Below are positions 1-8,482 of a DNA stretch of 64,000 nt, one piece after another. Numbering within the stretch: the stretch's first letter is position 1; each line of letters starts with the position of its first letter. The notes beneath the pieces were generated by a model. The model was not told the origin of the DNA. It did no database searches and saw only the letters and a list, made by a program, of their open reading frames with translations. The stretch is from Stenotrophomonas sp. SY1 (GTDB lineage: Bacteria; Pseudomonadota; Gammaproteobacteria; Xanthomonadales; Xanthomonadaceae). The translations under genes and the position numbers were made by a program. Location: positions 2,337,543 through 2,401,542 of the forward strand of contig NZ_JAJOYR010000001.1 in assembly GCF_021202945.1 (NCBI RefSeq). The letters are read 5' to 3'.

Positions 1-1
1 C

Positions 2-2095
2 AGCGACAGCCTTCAGCAACTTGGTCGCCAGCGCCAGCTGACCAGCACCCGCGTCAGCGTGCTGAGTGATGACTACCGACGCGTGGCCAGCCTTGCCCGG
101 CAACTGCCGGTGGAGGGCGGTGGCACGCAGTCGCAGCGCGAGCATTACGATCCGGCCGGCGCCTATGCCTTTGCCGATGGCGCTACGGCCGATCATTACG
201 CCCGGTTGCAGGCGCAGGTGCTGGAAGCACACAGCCGCGGTTGGAACGGGCAGGGCAGCGTGCGTGGCTTCCAGTCCGGCACCTGGCTGCGGGTACAGCA
301 GGCGCCGTTTGCCACGCCACCGGAGTTGTTGCTGGTGGAGGTGGAACACACCGGCATCAACAACCTGCCCACGGACCTGCGCAAGGCTGTGGAGGACAAC
401 ACGCTGGGCACGCGACCGATGCACGGCGGCAGTGCGGCCAGCTGGCAGCTGGCCGAGCAGGTGGGTTACGGCAATGCCTTCAAGGCGGTGGAGCGCAACC
501 TGCCGTGGCGCCCGCAGCTGCACGATGCCACCGGTGCGCGCCTGAACCCGCGCCCGACCGCACCGGGTTACCAGACCGCCATCGTCGTGGCCGGCCACGC
601 AGGCGGTGGTCAGGATGTATATGCCGACAGCCTGGGACGGATCCGCGTGCGCTTCCATTTCCAGGACGCGCAGGGCGACACCACCTGGCTGCGTGTGGCC
701 CAGCGTTACGCCGGCCCCGGCGTTGGCAGCCAGTTCCTGCCGCGCGTGGGGCAGGAAGTGGTGGTGGGGTTTCTGGAAGGCGACATTGATCGTCCCATCG
801 TGCTGGGCGCGCTCTACAACGGGCGTGGCGAAGCCGGCGTGGCCCCCACCCCGGCCGGGGCCGAAGGGGAGAGCGATCGCACGATGTATGGACAGGCCAA
901 CGACCAGCGCGGCAGCGCGCAGGGCAACCTGAGCGGCGGCCATGCGCCGGCCTGGCATGCCGCTGGCGGCGGGGATGATGCCCATCGTCACGCCGGCGCG
1001 CTGTGGGGCATCCGCTCGCGCGAGTGGGAAGGCGGCCAAGGCAGCAATCATCTGCTGTTCGACGATTCGGACCAGCAGCTGCGCGTGCAGCTGGCCAGCA
1101 GCCAGCAGACTTCGCAGTTGACCCTGGGCCACCTGCGGCATCAGTCCGACAACTTCCTGGGCAGCCTGCGCGGGACCGGCTTCGAGCTGCGCAGCGATGG
1201 CTGGGGCGCGGTGCGGGCGACGGCGGGCAGTTGGTTCACGGCGTATGCGCATGACGGGGCCAGCCCGGCCGGTGAAGCGATGCAGCCGGTGGCGCTGCTC
1301 AAGCAGGTGACCCAGTTGGGCCAGCGCTTCAGTGATGCCGCCCGTACCCATCTGACCAGTCCACTGGCGCTGCAGGAAGGCGCCGGCGGCCAGAAGCGCT
1401 CCCGTCTGATTGCCGACCAGGCGCCGCTGGCCGCGCTGTTGGCCAGCACCAGCACCACTGTCAGCGGTGCTGCCTTTGACGAGGCGCGCGGGCAAGCCCG
1501 TGAACGGCAGGCGCAACCGGGCGAGGGGCGCGTGCCACACAGCGGTGATCCGCTGCTGGGGCTGGCGGCACCGGCGGGCGTTTTGCAGGTGGCCGGGCAG
1601 GCCTTGCACTGGACGGCGGGCGAGGGCCTGTTGCTGGCCAGCGGCGGCGACAGCGACATGACGGTGATGGGCGATGCGCGGCTGCATGCGGCGCAGGCCA
1701 TCGGCGTGCTGGCAGCGGCGGTCGAAGGCGGCGTGAAGGACGGCAATGCGCTGAGCGTGGTCACCGGTACCGGCGAGCTGGACGTGCAGGCGCAGAATGA
1801 CAAGGTGACGATCCAGGCCCGGCAGGCACTGCGTGCGGCCAGCGCACAGGGCGTGGTGGAACTGGCCGCCGGCAAGACGATCCATATCGCCACCGCTGGC
1901 GGTGCCAGCGTGACGATCGAGGGCGGCAACATCACTTTCAACTGCCCAGGCACGATCCGGGTGCATGCAAGCAGGAAGTCGTTCGTCGGGCCGACGCAGG
2001 GTGATTACCCGCTGCCGTTGTTCCCTAAATCCATCTGCGTTGAATGCATGTTGAAGGCAGCTGCCTCGGGTGCTCCATTCGCGGCATTGCAGTGA
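2..2095 (+). CDS. vgrG: Type VI secretion tip protein VgrG (5' end outside window)
   Basis: VgrG forms the trimeric spike at the tip of the type Vi secretion tube and carries effectors out of the cell. The reading frame is open from base 2 without a start codon, so the N-terminal gp27-like part lies upstream of the window. What is visible is the gp5/OB-fold part (around 'GRIRVRFHF', 'RVAQRYAG' and the 'VGQEVVVGFLEGD' stretch), followed by a long DUF2345-type C-terminal extension with repeated short beta-strand segments ('GELDVQAQND', 'KVTIQARQAL'). It is directly followed, 11 bases after its stop, by a DUF4123 adaptor gene and then by lipoprotein and lipase genes, the usual vgrG-adaptor-immunity-effector order. 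The GTG at 59 is an internal codon, not the start. Family assignment is firm; the exact effector delivered is inferred from context. Confidence 0.93.
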   Translation, partial: SDSLQQLGRQRQLTSTRVSVLSDDYRRVASLARQLPVEGGGTQSQREHYDPAGAYAFADGATADHYARLQAQVLEAHSRGWNGQGSVRGFQSGTWLRVQQAPFATPPELLLVEVEHTGINNLPTDLRKAVEDNTLGTRPMHGGSAASWQLAEQVGYGNAFKAVERNLPWRPQLHDATGARLNPRPTAPGYQTAIVVAGHAGGGQDVYADSLGRIRVRFHFQDAQGDTTWLRVAQRYAGPGVGSQFLPRVGQEVVVGFLEGDIDRPIVLGALYNGRGEAGVAPTPAGAEGESDRTMYGQANDQRGSAQGNLSGGHAPAWHAAGGGDDAHRHAGALWGIRSREWEGGQGSNHLLFDDSDQQLRVQLASSQQTSQLTLGHLRHQSDNFLGSLRGTGFELRSDGWGAVRATAGSWFTAYAHDGASPAGEAMQPVALLKQVTQLGQRFSDAARTHLTSPLALQEGAGGQKRSRLIADQAPLAALLASTSTTVSGAAFDEARGQARERQAQPGEGRVPHSGDPLLGLAAPAGVLQVAGQALHWTAGEGLLLASGGDSDMTVMGDARLHAAQAIGVLAAAVEGGVKDGNALSVVTGTGELDVQAQNDKVTIQARQALRAASAQGVVELAAGKTIHIATAGGASVTIEGGNITFNCPGTIRVHASRKSFVGPTQGDYPLPLFPKSICVECMLKAAASGAPFAALQ

Positions 2096-2106
2096 GGAGG
2101 AGCAGC

Positions 2107-3060
2107 GTGTCCTCCCTGTACGCAAACAATGCCTTGCCATCGACCGGGTTGCCGATCCTGGCAGCGACCATCGCCAGCAGCGAAAGCCCGGCTCGTTGGG
2201 CGTTGATCGATGCAGCCCTGGTCGATGCAGACAGGGTGCGGGCGGCATGTGCCCGCCATGGCATGAGCGCGGTAGCCGCGTATGCAGGTTCGGAGCTGAG
2301 CGCCTACGGTGACGTGGGTGTACTGCTGGTTTACCTTGCCGATGATCACAATCTTCGTGCCAAGCAAGTCCTGACCTTGCTTGAGCTGGCAGTGCCTTCG
2401 ACGGCCCTGAGCTGGGTGCACAGCAGCGTCGATGTAAAGCAGTTGCAGCGGCTTTTTGCCTATCTGGGCATGGCGCGTGTCGAGGATCGCACTCAGCCCA
2501 TTCATTGCCGCTTCGCCGATACCCGCGTGTTGCCGGCGCTGTTGACCGAACTCACCACCGCCCAGCTCGCTCGCGTGGGCCAGTGCATCGATGGTTGGTC
2601 GTGGGTGGCTCGGCAGGGACAGTATGTGCAGTGGCAACCATCATCGCGGGAGACCGGCGAAAGTGCGGATACGCACGAGCATCTGCATCTGACGGTTGCG
2701 CAGTTCCGTGCCATGCGCACGGCCGCCGAGCCCGATGCGATCTTCATGATGTTGTGCGAACAAACGCCGAGCCTGGTGCCGGAGGCGGACGAGCGCGGTG
2801 ATTTTTATCTGCAGATTGAACGCATTCTGCAGGTGGCCTCCCGCTTCAATGTCCATGATCTCAAGAGTCGCCTGCAGTTCGTGGTCCTGAGCCTGAGCTG
2901 CGGAGAAGACTTCCATACTCTGCCGGAGCTGCAAGCCACCTGGGACGGCGTTCGTGCCGGGGAATTTCAGCTGGTGGACAAGATGCCGCTGTGGGGCAAC
3001 GGTATCTGGGAGAAGCTGGAATATCGGCGCCCGGAAGAAGAACGCGGGGTGCTGCCATGA
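2107..3060 (+). CDS. DUF4123 domain T6SS adaptor/chaperone (Tap/Tec-like)
   Basis: A 317-residue protein resembling the DUF4123 family, which binds a cognate effector and loads it on VgrG. The N-terminal half has the typical 'ARWALIDAAL' strand-helix and a mixed alpha/beta pattern; the C-terminal part (after about residue 215) is helical. I chose GTG at 2107 because AGGAGGAG at 2095-2102 is a near-perfect ribosome binding site 4 bases upstream and overlaps the vgrG stop; an ATG at 2044 is in frame but lies inside vgrG with no such site. The next gene follows closely. It probably loads the lipase encoded at 4390-6810. Family call rests on size, position and pattern rather than on a diagnostic motif. 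Confidence 0.78.
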   Translation: MSSLYANNALPSTGLPILAATIASSESPARWALIDAALVDADRVRAACARHGMSAVAAYAGSELSAYGDVGVLLVYLADDHNLRAKQVLTLLELAVPSTALSWVHSSVDVKQLQRLFAYLGMARVEDRTQPIHCRFADTRVLPALLTELTTAQLARVGQCIDGWSWVARQGQYVQWQPSSRETGESADTHEHLHLTVAQFRAMRTAAEPDAIFMMLCEQTPSLVPEADERGDFYLQIERILQVASRFNVHDLKSRLQFVVLSLSCGEDFHTLPELQATWDGVRAGEFQLVDKMPLWGNGIWEKLEYRRPEEERGVLP

Positions 3061-3125
3061 GCAGTATGCAGACCGTCTTTCGAGTGATCGACTCGCAGCA
3101 ACTCGGTGCATCAAGGAAAAGCCGA

Positions 3126-3704
3126 ATGAAGAGTTTCAGCATGCATCTCCATGGACGTCACAGAGACTCTGCCGTGCCGCTGTTTCGTTGGCGGCTGTTT
3201 CTGGGTGCCTGCCTGCTGTCGATGCTGAGCGCATGCGGGGCGAAGTCCGAAGAGGACAACATGGCCACGGCGACCATCGATGGCTACAACTCCACGGATC
3301 AGGCCATCACGCCGTTTTATGTGAATGAGTATGGGGGGGTAACGATAGGTGCGTATTCCGATGGCGGCTCGGTCTGCTGCGTGGTGTACCCGAAAAAGTG
3401 GCATCCCGGCCTGACCGCCAAGGTCAAGTGGGCGACCAGCAGCGGCAAATCCGAAGGCGATCCGACGCTGACCTGGCATGAGGCGGAAGTCCCCATTGAG
3501 CCTTATGACATCTCGGGCACGATGAACGTCCATTTCCTGCCGGATAACAAGGTACGGATACTGATCTTCAACGGAACGCCGGGAGCCGATGGCTACAAGG
3601 GGCCACCCTATCCGGAAGCTCCGCCGGGATGGTCAGTGCGATCGACCGACGACGATGCTGATCTGCCTCCCGTCCCTGCTGTCCCACAGAGAGAATCCCA
3701 ATGA
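3126..3704 (+). CDS. DUF3304-like lipoprotein, putative T6SS lipase immunity protein (copy 1)
   Basis: A 192-residue predicted lipoprotein: basic N-region, hydrophobic stretch and lipobox LSAC with the lipidated cysteine at residue 37. The mature part carries 'YNSTDQAITPFYVN' and a 'GGSVCCV' cysteine pair followed by 'YPKKWHPG', features I associate with DUF3304 lipoproteins. ATG at 3126 is preceded by AAGGAAAA (3112-3119); a second in-frame ATG at 3141 is also possible and longer in-frame starts exist upstream. A membrane-anchored periplasmic protein encoded immediately before a phospholipase effector fits the role of a Tli-type immunity protein that protects the producer and its kin. That role is inferred from position. 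Its stop overlaps the ATG of the next gene by four bases (ATGA). Confidence 0.75.
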   Translation: MKSFSMHLHGRHRDSAVPLFRWRLFLGACLLSMLSACGAKSEEDNMATATIDGYNSTDQAITPFYVNEYGGVTIGAYSDGGSVCCVVYPKKWHPGLTAKVKWATSSGKSEGDPTLTWHEAEVPIEPYDISGTMNVHFLPDNKVRILIFNGTPGADGYKGPPYPEAPPGWSVRSTDDDADLPPVPAVPQRESQ

Positions 3705-4393
3705 GCAAGTTCGAGGCAGGCTGGTCGGTGGTTGATCGTCGCGATGATGGCTCGACGGAAGCACAGTTTGTAGCCGACGAGAAGCATGTCACCGCGGCGG
3801 CGTTGCCCACCAGTGACGGCGAACTCGTCACGGATCGTCATGAACGTCGCAGGCCTTCGGTACGCACGGGGAAGCGCTGGCGGGTAATTTTCGCTGCCTG
3901 CCTGCTGTCGCTGCTGAGCGCATGTGGGGCGAAGTCCGAAGAGGACAACACGGCCATGGGCAGCATTAATGGATACAACTCCACCGACCAGGCCATCACA
4001 CCGTTCTATGTGAACAGTTATGGCGGCGTCAAGATGAACGCCTATTCTGGTGGCGGCTCGGTCTGCTGCGTGATCTACCCGAAGAAGTGGCATCCGGGCC
4101 TGACCGCCAAGGTCAAATGGGCGACCAGCAGCGGCAAATCCGACGGCGATCCGACGCTGACCTGGCATGAGGCGGAAGTCCCCATTGAGCCCTATGACAT
4201 CTCAGGCAGGATGAACGTCCATTTCCTGCCGGATAACAAGGTGCGGATATTGATCTTCAACGGGACGCCGCGAGCGGAGGGCTACAAGGGTCCGCCCTAC
4301 CCGGAAGCTCCGCCGGACTGGTCTGTGCGATCGAGCAGCGACGATGCTGATATGCCTCCTGTGCCGGCGGCCCCGAAGGGAGAATCCCAATGA
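3701..4393 (+). CDS. Chimeric second copy of the DUF3304-like lipoprotein
   Basis: A 230-residue frame whose mature part (from Cys75) is almost identical to the preceding lipoprotein. Its first ~31 residues instead match the N-terminus of the downstream lipase (both begin MSKFEAGW and share 'VDRRDDGSTEA' and 'ADEKHVT'). The lipobox LLSAC therefore lies at residues 71-75 behind a ~57-residue hydrophilic leader, unusually long for a lipoprotein signal peptide. No in-frame ATG lies between the fused segment and the lipobox; the codon matching the Met at 3141 of copy 1 is ACG here. It may be exported poorly, start at a non-ATG codon, or be a duplication by-product. It overlaps both neighbours by ATGA, so translation is probably coupled. 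Confidence 0.72.
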   Translation: MSKFEAGWSVVDRRDDGSTEAQFVADEKHVTAAALPTSDGELVTDRHERRRPSVRTGKRWRVIFAACLLSLLSACGAKSEEDNTAMGSINGYNSTDQAITPFYVNSYGGVKMNAYSGGGSVCCVIYPKKWHPGLTAKVKWATSSGKSDGDPTLTWHEAEVPIEPYDISGRMNVHFLPDNKVRILIFNGTPRAEGYKGPPYPEAPPDWSVRSSSDDADMPPVPAAPKGESQ

Positions 4394-6810
4394 GCAAGTT
4401 CGAGGCAGGCTGGTGGGCGGTTGATCGGCGCGATGATGGGTCGACGGAAGCCTGGTTCTTCGCCGACGAAAAGCACGTCACCGGGACGGCGCTGTTGCTG
4501 TCCAATGGCGACCAGTTGTTGTACTTCCGGCCCACCAAGGAAAAGCCGTTCCTGCTGCGCGACTGGAACGCCAGTTACGAGCGACTGGGTAGCGCGCCGA
4601 CAGGGGATACCTGGGACAACGACAAGTACGGCGCAAGGGCGAATGCAAGCATGCAGACGCCGAAGGACTTCCCTCGCGCCAGCCGCAAGCCCAGTGCACA
4701 GGAGCTGTCCGGCCGTGCAGGAAAGGCTGACCTGTGCAAGGCCGATGGGTTGGACTGCGTACGCGAGCTGCACGTCGGGGTGTTCTTCGATGGCACCAAC
4801 AACAATATGGTGCGTGATCGGAGCAATGTGGGTCATTCAAATATTGTCACGCTGTATGACGCACATCGGCTCGATGAAGTGGAGTACTTCAAGTTCTATC
4901 TGCCTGGGGTAGGCACGCCGTTTCCCGAGATCGGTGAGAAGGGGGAAGACAGCAAGGGCAAGAGCATGGCACGCGGTGGTGAGGCTCGCATCCACTACGC
5001 GATGATCATGCTGTACAACGCTGTCGCGAGCTCGGTGACCGGTACCGATCTGGTATTGGAGGATGAAGCCAAGACCTTGGTCACCGACATCTGGAAAGGG
5101 CTGAAGACGGTTTACCGTGGCGGCAACGGGAAGATGATCCAGGTGTTCGAAGACATCGACAAGCGCCTGCTGGAGAGGGTGAAGGAGAAACGCCCGACCA
5201 TCGCCCGCCTGCACCTGACAGTATTCGGGTTCTCGCGCGGTGCGGCGGAGGCGCGCACATTCGCGAACTGGGTGAAGTTGGCCACCAAGGGAAAGGTGGG
5301 GCCAGCGGAGCTGAACATCCGTTTTCTTGGCCTGTACGACACCGTAGCTTCCGTGCTGCTGGCCGACTCTTCGCCGGTGGGTAGCGGCTTCCTGGACTGG
5401 GCCAATGGCAGCATGGGTGTCCCTACGGGTATCGAACAGACCGTGCATTACTGCGCTGGGCATGAGATCCGCCGTTCGTTCCCGCTGTCCACGTTGCGGA
5501 TGGGTGGGGATTGGCCGTCTCCGGCCAAGGAGTTTGTCTACCCCGGTGTGCATTCGGATATTGGTGGTGGCTACGCACCTGGCGACCAGGGCAAGGGCCG
5601 CGCGGGACGCGCTGACATGCTGTCGCAGATTCCCCTGAGCGACATGTACTTCGAGGGTGTGAATAGCGGTGTGAAGCTGATTCCCCTCAACGAGCTGAGC
5701 GGCGATATCAACAGCGATTTCAAGATTGAGCCTGCGCTGCAGAGTGCATTCTCGGCCTATCTGCAATGGACGCCCACGAACGAACAGGGCGAGAACGTCA
5801 GCGACAGCAAGCGCGGCCATATGGAAGGGCGCATGCAGACGCAGATGCAGCACTATTGGCGCTGGCGCGGGAAGTACACCAGCGACGCCGATTTGAAGAC
5901 GCTCAAGAGCTGGGCCGCCGCCAGTGCCCAGGACAAGGCGGACCTGGAGGAGGGCAACAAGGACTGGCAGGTTGATCTGCAGCGTGCGCGTGACGCACAC
6001 CAGCCGCAGACGATCACGGTGCCCGTCGGCTTGGTGGGCGTCCCGATCAAGCTGTCGGCATCGCCGTCGCAGGTCCAGAAGGACGTGGTCAAGGCAGTGG
6101 ATGCGCCGGTGACTATCCCGGCCGATGTCGACCGTTTCTTTGATGACTACGTGCACGATTCGCATGCCGGCTTCTGGATGCTCGGGCCAATCACCCGCAT
6201 CGACAAGGCGATTTTCGTCAACGAGATACGCAGACGGAATGCATTGAGGAAACATCATCTCGCGCTGGCCAAACAGTACAGCGAGCTGCGCAACCACGAC
6301 CAGGCCGGTCGCGAATACATGCGGGCGCGGTCCTATGAGCTGAACCGGTTCGAGCAGCAGGTGCTTGCCGCCAATCCCAAGGACGTGGATATCGACGATG
6401 AGAACAGCTCGGCGAACGTGCCCCTGATGCGCGACTCCGATGCAAAGGACCTGCGCGGCAACATGGGCGCTGAAGGCTGGATCGTGAAGAACGTGGTGGG
6501 CACGGGTACCCGCCGCGAGCCCAATGGTGTGGGGCAATACCGCCACATCATGGACCGCGACCACGAGCGTTTCCTGCAGCCGGTCCAGGAAGTGGAATAC
6601 CAGCGGGATCGCGCGATCGACGCAGCCAAGGAAAAGGTGCAGGAAGGGGTAAACGGTGCGCGGCAGAAGGCCGAGGAGATCAAGGATGGCGCCGTGCGTG
6701 CGGTGGACCGCGCGGTAGACAACGCGATCGATGCCAGCAAGGACGCGGTAAAGGATGCAGTCGGGGAGGGGATCAAGCGCATCCTGCCAAGCGGATTGCC
6801 TCGCTTCTGA
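4390..6810 (+). CDS. DUF2235/Tle1-like T6SS phospholipase effector
   Basis: An 806-residue protein with an alpha/beta-hydrolase (DUF2235) domain as in Tle1 type VI phospholipases, which cleave membrane phospholipids of target bacteria. Visible motifs: 'HVGVFFDGTNNN' from residue 128, the nucleophile elbow GFSRGAA with Ser282, a likely acid at Asp317 in 'LYDT', and 'HSDIGGGY' with His388 as the expected catalytic histidine. The ~120-residue N-terminal region is family-specific and its first 31 residues are duplicated in the upstream gene. The last ~70 residues are a charged, amphipathic helix rich in K/E/A and D/A/V, possibly membrane-active. Start ATG overlaps the previous stop (ATGA). Together with vgrG, the adaptor and the lipoproteins it forms a complete effector-immunity cassette. 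Confidence 0.88.
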   Translation: MSKFEAGWWAVDRRDDGSTEAWFFADEKHVTGTALLLSNGDQLLYFRPTKEKPFLLRDWNASYERLGSAPTGDTWDNDKYGARANASMQTPKDFPRASRKPSAQELSGRAGKADLCKADGLDCVRELHVGVFFDGTNNNMVRDRSNVGHSNIVTLYDAHRLDEVEYFKFYLPGVGTPFPEIGEKGEDSKGKSMARGGEARIHYAMIMLYNAVASSVTGTDLVLEDEAKTLVTDIWKGLKTVYRGGNGKMIQVFEDIDKRLLERVKEKRPTIARLHLTVFGFSRGAAEARTFANWVKLATKGKVGPAELNIRFLGLYDTVASVLLADSSPVGSGFLDWANGSMGVPTGIEQTVHYCAGHEIRRSFPLSTLRMGGDWPSPAKEFVYPGVHSDIGGGYAPGDQGKGRAGRADMLSQIPLSDMYFEGVNSGVKLIPLNELSGDINSDFKIEPALQSAFSAYLQWTPTNEQGENVSDSKRGHMEGRMQTQMQHYWRWRGKYTSDADLKTLKSWAAASAQDKADLEEGNKDWQVDLQRARDAHQPQTITVPVGLVGVPIKLSASPSQVQKDVVKAVDAPVTIPADVDRFFDDYVHDSHAGFWMLGPITRIDKAIFVNEIRRRNALRKHHLALAKQYSELRNHDQAGREYMRARSYELNRFEQQVLAANPKDVDIDDENSSANVPLMRDSDAKDLRGNMGAEGWIVKNVVGTGTRREPNGVGQYRHIMDRDHERFLQPVQEVEYQRDRAIDAAKEKVQEGVNGARQKAEEIKDGAVRAVDRAVDNAIDASKDAVKDAVGEGIKRILPSGLPRF

Positions 6811-7012
6811 TAGGCCACGTTCGACTGCGGTGGCCGGGACTGCCCGAATGATTACCGTCCACGATCCTTTTCATCCGGCCGCCGCGAGGTTGCTTAACTT
6901 TGACTTATTGGCTCGGGCGATTCAGTCACAAAAATAGGGTCAACCTGCTCGCCCCAGCTTGATGTAACTCGTCACGATGGGCCTTCGATGCCGTTATCCC
7001 ATTGCATGCGAT

Positions 7013-7036
7013 AATTTAGTGATTCGTCACTTAAAT
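7013..7036. terminator. Small TTCG-loop hairpin
   Basis: GTGA-TTCG-TCAC extended by TTTA/TTAAA on both sides lies just beyond the stop of the minus-strand gene 7036-7485. The flanks are AT-rich on both sides, so it could end transcription of that gene. Weak call. Confidence 0.35.
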
Positions 7037-7485
7037 CAACATGGTGAGTTTGGAATGTCGCGCCAGCCACCTTCGATTCGCTCTAGGCGCCGGCCCTGAA
7101 TGCAGCGCTGTCCGGCGCGTAGTGGCTCTTTCGCCGGCTGCCAATCGCGCGGGGCTACCGTGATGCGGCGGCGCACCTGGTTGAGCAGCTCGGCATCTTC
7201 GCGTTCTGATCTTTTGATCTCAGCGTCAAGCGCGGCTTGCTGTTCGGGAGTGAGTGTCAGGGCCCGTTCCAGTGCTGCCACCTGGCGCCGTGCGTTCCAT
7301 TCGATCAATCCCATGGCGATGAGTACAGCTGCGGCCAACAAAACAACTGCCCTTATCCAAAACTTCGATTCATCTGGCGGACCATGATTTCCGGAAGATT
7401 GCGGACCATGCTTGTGACGAGGTCGGAAGTTCACTTCGCTAAGGTCAGCTTTACCCAGCGTCGGTTCCTGACGTTCTCGTTCCAT
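7036..7485 (-). CDS. Small single-span membrane protein, unknown function
   Basis: A 149-residue protein not assigned to a family. Residues 1-42 are hydrophilic (His/Pro-rich); one membrane segment follows at about 43-63 ('AVVLLAAAVLIAMGLIEW'). Then comes an acidic/basic helical stretch ('TLTPEQQAALDAEIKRSERED', about 77-97), and the tail has two cysteines ('GQRCIQG' and the final Cys149). The topology suggests an inner-membrane anchor with a periplasmic C-terminus. It faces the effector cassette convergently and its codon use looks normal for the genome. It could be a bystander or an accessory of the T6SS locus. Confidence 0.6.
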   Translation of the reverse strand: MERERQEPTLGKADLSEVNFRPRHKHGPQSSGNHGPPDESKFWIRAVVLLAAAVLIAMGLIEWNARRQVAALERALTLTPEQQAALDAEIKRSEREDAELLNQVRRRITVAPRDWQPAKEPLRAGQRCIQGRRLERIEGGWRDIPNSPC

Positions 7486-7618
7486 GAATTCCCCCGGATT
7501 TCGTCCTGGGCGGATTGTAGCCGGGCTGTAAGGGCCGTGCCCCTACGGTGACGCTGCTATCCAGCACGGGTATCGAAGTAGCATTCGCGCCAGTCGCCCA
7601 GGTCCACGACAACGACTT

Positions 7619-7934
7619 TCACCATGGACCGCTGCCCCGCTTTTCGCGCCGCACTCCTTTTTCGTGTCGCGTCACGTAAATCTGAGGCGTCCGCACGCCA
7701 AAGCAGGCCGCGCAGCCTGCGTTCTGGGATTCTTTCGCCACTTGGGGCCACCAGATCTTGCCCAGCCAGGCGCCAGCCTGCTCACGGGCCATTGAGCTCA
7801 ACATGGTTCTCGGTGATGCGGCGATGGAGAACAGCTGCGCAGTCGTTGGGGCATTGGCCGCCACTGGGCCAGCATGGTGGGCGTATCAGCTCGTGGGTGT
7901 CGGTATACGTGCCGGCTTCGTTTGGCTTTCTCAT
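7619..7934 (-). pseudogene. Possible frameshifted hypothetical gene
   Basis: Two overlapping minus-strand frames join into one protein-like sequence if a single frameshift is placed near 7795. The first part (from ATG at 7934) contains 'CWPSGGQCPNDCAAVLHR'; the second continues with 'AREQAGAWLGKIWWPQVAKE' and 'GCAACFGVR'. The cysteine spacing looks protein-like, but I do not recognise the family. A further frame (to 7557) may hold the true end. Low confidence. Confidence 0.25.
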
Positions 7935-8079
7935 GCTTGGATCTAATCCTTGCGGGGCTTTCGCTGGGGGAGGCAAGAATTGATCCTGTCGATTTTTCTG
8001 ATTAATGTCTCTACGCAAGCTATTGATCTGAAATGAGTCGCACAGACAGCTTGCAACTCGTGCATGGTCCCACTTCAGC

Positions 8080-8135
8080 TAGGGACACGATCCGGCAAGA
8101 AACATCAGTCCAGGGATACGATCAGGCGAAAGCCG
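8080..8135. repeat. Two short direct repeats, possible IS21-type end
   Basis: AGGGACACGATCCGGC (about 8080-8095) and AGGGATACGATCAGGC (about 8113-8128), each followed by a run of A/G, are arranged in tandem ~33 bases apart. Multiple terminal repeats of this form (GGGA.ACGAT..GGC.AA) are typical of IS21-family ends; they could also be transposase-binding sites of the adjacent tni element. No IS21 genes remain nearby. Confidence 0.4.
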
Positions 8136-8346
8136 ATTTGGCATTCCTCATGCGACATGCCGACTTGGCCGGCAAGGGGCGGGAATAATAGTTTATAAAC
8201 TATAAAAACCCTTGTATATCAATCAGTTGCGATTGCACGATTGTGATCGTCGTGCTAATCCTGACCGGTCACACTTCGTGGCAAATGCCGATCGGCGGAG
8301 ACTCAACTATGGCCTGACGGACACAGGTGCCTATGGCTAGAACGAC

Positions 8347-8376
8347 GAAAGGCCAGGGCTGCAACCCTGACCTTTC
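8347..8376. terminator. Hairpin upstream of tniA
   Basis: GAAAGGCCAGGG and CCCTGACCTTTC pair around the loop CTGCAA with one bulge. There is no T-run on the plus side, so it may be a terminator insulating tniA, or a structured element of the transposon leader. Confidence 0.45.
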
Positions 8377-8466
8377 TGAACAACCGGAATAGTCCGCCGA
8401 TTGGGGCTAGCCTTTCATGCTTCTCTTCCCGTGTCAACACAGGGAGCGGGCATCTGTTGCCTCGGG

Positions 8467-8482
8467 TCCAAGGACCCACTTA
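8467..8482. repeat. 16-bp direct repeat, left copy
   Basis: TCCAAGGACCCACTTA, ending on the A of the proposed tniA start codon. The same 16 bases occur in the same orientation at 12116-12131, just beyond tniQ, so the pair brackets the tniABQ operon. Confidence 0.6.

Larger units (their letters stand above)
3126..4495 (+). repeat. 689-bp tandem duplication in the T6SS effector module
   Basis: Two direct copies with a period of 689 bases (ATG at 3701 versus 4390). Each holds the lipoprotein coding part followed by the first ~100 bases of the lipase gene. The junction lies between about 3800 and 3885. Copy 1 carries the lipoprotein plus an orphan lipase start, which now serves as the 5' end of lipoprotein copy 2; copy 2 runs into the complete lipase gene. 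Differences are scattered single bases, so the event is not brand new. Confidence 0.85.
7486..8481. other. Gene-poor stretch upstream of tniA
   Basis: Holds the possible frameshifted gene, the tandem 16-bp repeats, an AT-rich patch with the palindrome GTTTATAAAC at about 8190, a short inverted repeat GCACGATTGTGATCGTCGTGC near 8234, and a strong hairpin at 8347-8376. No intact gene is supported. It probably contains one end of the tni transposon. Confidence 0.5.

Noticed and set aside
3126..4495. Assembly artefact as the cause of the duplicated lipoprotein
   Set aside because: The copies differ at many scattered positions and have different 5' parts, which argues for a true duplication.
4837..6564. 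575-residue minus-strand frame
   Set aside because: Antisense to the DUF2235 lipase, which has all catalytic motifs and a coupled start; the reverse frame is Leu/His/Arg/Val-rich without domains.
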